The translations under genes were made by a program, and so were the position numbers. Under the pieces are notes generated by a model. The model saw only the letters and a list, made by a program, of their open reading frames with translations. It was not told the DNA's origin and made no database searches. Of a stretch of DNA of 64,000 nt, positions 61,619 through 64,000 are shown piece by piece. Every line of letters starts with the position of its first letter. Within the stretch, counting starts at the first letter, position 1. Source of the DNA: Bog-532 sp965277615 (GTDB lineage Bacteria > Actinomycetota > Actinomycetes > Streptosporangiales > Streptosporangiaceae); assembly GCA_965277615.1 (NCBI GenBank), contig CBDIDG010000005.1, positions 372,001-436,000 of the forward strand. The letters are read 5' to 3'.

Positions 61619-63187
61619 TTATGGGGTGGGTTCTCCCGGGGCTTCGGCGTCGGGCGCGGCGGCCTTGCCGGCACCGGGCACATCCGGCTTGACGAAGGGG
61701 AACAGGACCGTTTCCCGGATGGACAGGCCGGTGAACATGATCATGATGCGGTCGACCCCGACGCCGACGCCGCCGGTGGGGGGCATGCCGTACTCCAGCG
61801 CGCGCAGGAAGTCCTCGTCCAGCTGCATGGCTTCCGGGTCACCCCCCGCGGCCAGCAGGGACTGCTCGGTCAGCCGCTTGCGCTGCTCCACCGGGTCGGC
61901 CAGCTCCGAGTAGGCCGTGCCCAGCTCGGCCCCGAACGCCACCAGGTCCCAGCGCTCGGCCAGCCGCGGGTCGTCGCGGTGGGCGCGAGTCAGCGGGGAC
62001 ACCTCGACCGGGAAATCACGGTAGAACGTCGGCTCGATGGTCTGCTTCTCCACCAGCCGCTCGTACATCTCCAGCACGATCTGGCCGTGGTTCCAGCCCG
62101 GCTCGACCGGGACGTCAGCGGCGGCGCACAGCTTGCGCAGCGCGTCGATGCTGGTGTCCGGGCTGATCTCCTCGCCCAGCGCGGCCGAGACCGCGGTGTA
62201 GACCGGGATCGAGCGCCACTCGCCGCCGATGTCAAGCTCGGTGCCGTCGGCCCGGTGCAGCACGGTCGTGCCCAGCGCGTGCCGGGCCGCGCCCTGGATC
62301 AGCTCCCGGGTCAGCGTGGCCATCGTGTCGTAGTCGCCGTAGGCCTGGTACGCCTCGAGCATGGTGAACTCGGGGTTGTGGGTGGCGTCCACGCCCTCAT
62401 TGCGGAACACCCGGCCGATCTCGAAGACGCTCTCGATCCCGCCCACGATCAGCCGCTTCAGGTACAGCTCGAGCGCGATCCGCAGGTACAGCTCGCTGTC
62501 GTAGGCGTTGCCGTGGGTGATGAACGGCCGGGCGTTGGCCCCGCCGTGGATGGCCTGCAGGACCGGCGTCTCCACCTCCAGGAAGCCGCGGTCGTGCATC
62601 TGGTCCCGCAGCGACCAGACCACGTCGCTGCGCAGCCGGGCCAGCCGGCGCGCCTCGGGGTTGATGATCAGGTCGACGTAGCGCTGCCGGACCCGCGACT
62701 CGACGTCGCTGAGTCCCTTGTGCTTCTCCGGCAGCGGCCGCAGGCTCTTGCTGATGATGGCGAACGAATCGGCCAGCACCGACAGCTCGCCGCTGCGGGA
62801 AGTGATCACCTCACCGTGCACGCCGATCTGGTCGCCGAGGTCGACGTCCCGCTTCCAGGCGGCCAGCTCCTGCTCGCCCACCTTGGCCAGCGACACCATG
62901 ACCTGAAGGTCACCGGTGCCGTCGCGGATGGTGGCGAAGCACAGCTTGCCGCCGACGCGGGACAGCATGACCCGCCCGGCCACCGCGACCTCGTCCCCGG
63001 TGGACGTGTCGGGCGGCAGCCCCTCGTACCGGGACCGGATCTCGGCGATGGTCGCCGTGCGCGGGTAGCCGACCGGATAAGGGTCGCGGCCCTCAGCCAG
63101 CAGGGCCTCCCGCTTAGCCATCCGGACCCGCGTCTGCTCCGGTAGATCGCGGTCGTCGGTGGGGCCAAGGGGCTGATTGTCGCTCAC
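61619..63187 (-). CDS. lysS: Lysyl-tRNA synthetase (class II)
   Basis: A 522-residue protein from GTG 63187. OB-fold anticodon-binding domain (EVAVAGRVMLSRVGGKLCFA), then class II motif 1 region (RFLEVETPVLQ-type: RGFLEVETPVLQAIHGGANA), motif 2 FEIGRVFRNEGVDATHNPEF, motif 3 GVGVGVDRIMIMFTG. An Ala/Pro tail of about 25 residues closes it. It lies 10 bases behind coaX, a common actinomycete order. Confidence 0.95.
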   Translation of the reverse strand: MSDNQPLGPTDDRDLPEQTRVRMAKREALLAEGRDPYPVGYPRTATIAEIRSRYEGLPPDTSTGDEVAVAGRVMLSRVGGKLCFATIRDGTGDLQVMVSLAKVGEQELAAWKRDVDLGDQIGVHGEVITSRSGELSVLADSFAIISKSLRPLPEKHKGLSDVESRVRQRYVDLIINPEARRLARLRSDVVWSLRDQMHDRGFLEVETPVLQAIHGGANARPFITHGNAYDSELYLRIALELYLKRLIVGGIESVFEIGRVFRNEGVDATHNPEFTMLEAYQAYGDYDTMATLTRELIQGAARHALGTTVLHRADGTELDIGGEWRSIPVYTAVSAALGEEISPDTSIDALRKLCAAADVPVEPGWNHGQIVLEMYERLVEKQTIEPTFYRDFPVEVSPLTRAHRDDPRLAERWDLVAFGAELGTAYSELADPVEQRKRLTEQSLLAAGGDPEAMQLDEDFLRALEYGMPPTGGVGVGVDRIMIMFTGLSIRETVLFPFVKPDVPGAGKAAAPDAEAPGEPTP

Positions 63188-63197
63188 CCGCTTGAGG

Positions 63198-64000
63198 CTA
63201 CCGGGGCCGGTCGGTGGCAGGCACACCGATTTCCGGGCTGGTGTTGCGCTCGAATACCAGCCGCAGGCCGATCAGGGTCAGCCACGGCTCGTGCGCGTCG
63301 ATGACGCTGACCTCGTTGATGACCAGCGAGGCCAGGCCGCCGGTGGCGATGATGGTCACCGAGTCCGGGTCGTCCGGGGCGAGCTCGCGGGCCATCCGGC
63401 GGGCGATGCCCTCGACCTGGCCCGCGAACCCGTACACGATCCCGGACTGCAGCGCCTCCACGGTGTTCTTGCCCACCACCCGGGGCGGTCGGGTCAGCTC
63501 GACCTTCAGCAGCTGGGCCGCCCGGCGGGAAAGCGCGTCGACCGAGATCTCGATGCCGGGGGCCAGCGCCCCGCCCACGAACTCACCCCGGGCGCTCACC
63601 GCGTCGAAGTTGGTCGAGGTACCAAAGTCCACCACGATAGCCGGGCCGCCGAACAGGTGCACGGCCGCCAGCGAGTTCATGATCCGGTCGCTGCCGACCT
63701 CTTTGGGGTTGTCCATGCGGATCGGCACCCCGGTCTTCACGCCCGGCTCCACAATCACCGCTGGGATCTCACGGTAGTAGCGCCGGCACATCTCCCGCAT
63801 CTCATGCAGAACGGACGGCACCGTCGAGCACAGCGCGATCCCGGTGATGCCGTCCCCGCCGCCGTCGGTCTGCTCCTTGATGACCGCGCTCTGGTCCAGC
63901 AGGCCCCGCAGGACCACGGCGATCTCGTCGGCGGTCCGGTCGGGCACGGTGGCGATCCGCCAGTGCTCGATCACCTGGTCACCGTCGAAGACGCCGAGCA
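63198..64000 (-). CDS. coaX: Type III pantothenate kinase, 5' end outside window
   Basis: The reverse frame is open to the window edge, reading LGVFDGDQVIEHWRIATVPD at its visible start. The normal protein begins about 15 residues earlier with the phosphate loop DxGNTN, which is not visible. Further ASKHA motifs: DNPKEVGSDRIMNSLAAVHL, IVVDFGTSTNFDAVS, GGALAPGIEISVDALSRRAA and ATGGLASLV. It phosphorylates pantothenate in CoA synthesis. It is probably co-transcribed with lysS. Confidence 0.93.
   Translation of the reverse strand, partial: LGVFDGDQVIEHWRIATVPDRTADEIAVVLRGLLDQSAVIKEQTDGGGDGITGIALCSTVPSVLHEMREMCRRYYREIPAVIVEPGVKTGVPIRMDNPKEVGSDRIMNSLAAVHLFGGPAIVVDFGTSTNFDAVSARGEFVGGALAPGIEISVDALSRRAAQLLKVELTRPPRVVGKNTVEALQSGIVYGFAGQVEGIARRMARELAPDDPDSVTIIATGGLASLVINEVSVIDAHEPWLTLIGLRLVFERNTSPEIGVPATDRPR

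Overview
The window is high-GC DNA with dense, divergently packed genes, many GTG starts and 4-base stop/start overlaps. Its gene set (mshA for mycothiol, lsr2, carD, a regX3/senX3-type pair, clpC, DUF2637, DUF2516, DUF1707) is diagnostic of an actinomycete (Actinomycetota). The gene order resembles, but is not identical to, Streptomyces. A Streptosporangiales-like organism is my guess, not a demonstrated placement.

Layout. 1-12.4 kb is accessory: a thaumatin-like gene broken by a stop codon, an aldolase-like enzyme, small enzymes, an MFS exporter, a hydrolase-TetR operon with a visible operator, an ECF sigma factor with its membrane partner, and a SnoaL-like protein. At 12.46-15.08 kb lie tRNA-Thr(TGT), rlmB and cysS, followed by a DUF2637 membrane protein with a very long acidic tail. 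At 17.1-29.1 kb a composite genomic island sits between cysS and ispF, genes that are usually adjacent. It carries a decayed tyrosine integrase beside a second, aberrant tRNA-Thr, a ClpC N-domain-only paralogue, a one-chain HigB/HigA-like protein, an orphan PASTA protein, a GntR-type mini-regulator with a palindromic operator, and an actinobacterial serine integrase whose reading frame runs antisense through ispF.

29-43.9 kb is core: ispF, carD, a PCuAC-type lipoprotein, regX3/senX3 (the kinase lacks transmembrane helices), gpmA, mshA-ybjN, blaI-M56 peptidase, DUF2516 plus an XRE regulator, a sugar-phosphate isomerase, radA and mutY. ispD and disA, often found next to carD/ispF and radA respectively, are not seen. 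43.9-49.5 kb is a MacAB-like efflux operon (lipoprotein, adaptor, ATPase, permease) divergent from its own response regulator and kinase, with matching direct-repeat sites between them. 49.6-64 kb holds clpC, an IS1380-family element inserted exactly at the lsr2 stop codon, lsr2, a PHP/EndoQ-like nuclease fused to a UvrD-type helicase, an amino-acid N-acetyltransferase-like gene, a NlpC/P60 hydrolase, lysS and the 3' part of coaX.

The most interesting items are the EndoQ-UvrD fusion (55977-59447), the split-toxin/antitoxin polypeptide (21126-22340), the integrase/ispF overlap, and the IS insertion that separates lsr2 from its apparent terminator. All functional calls rest on reading the sequence and on remembered family features; no database search was run.
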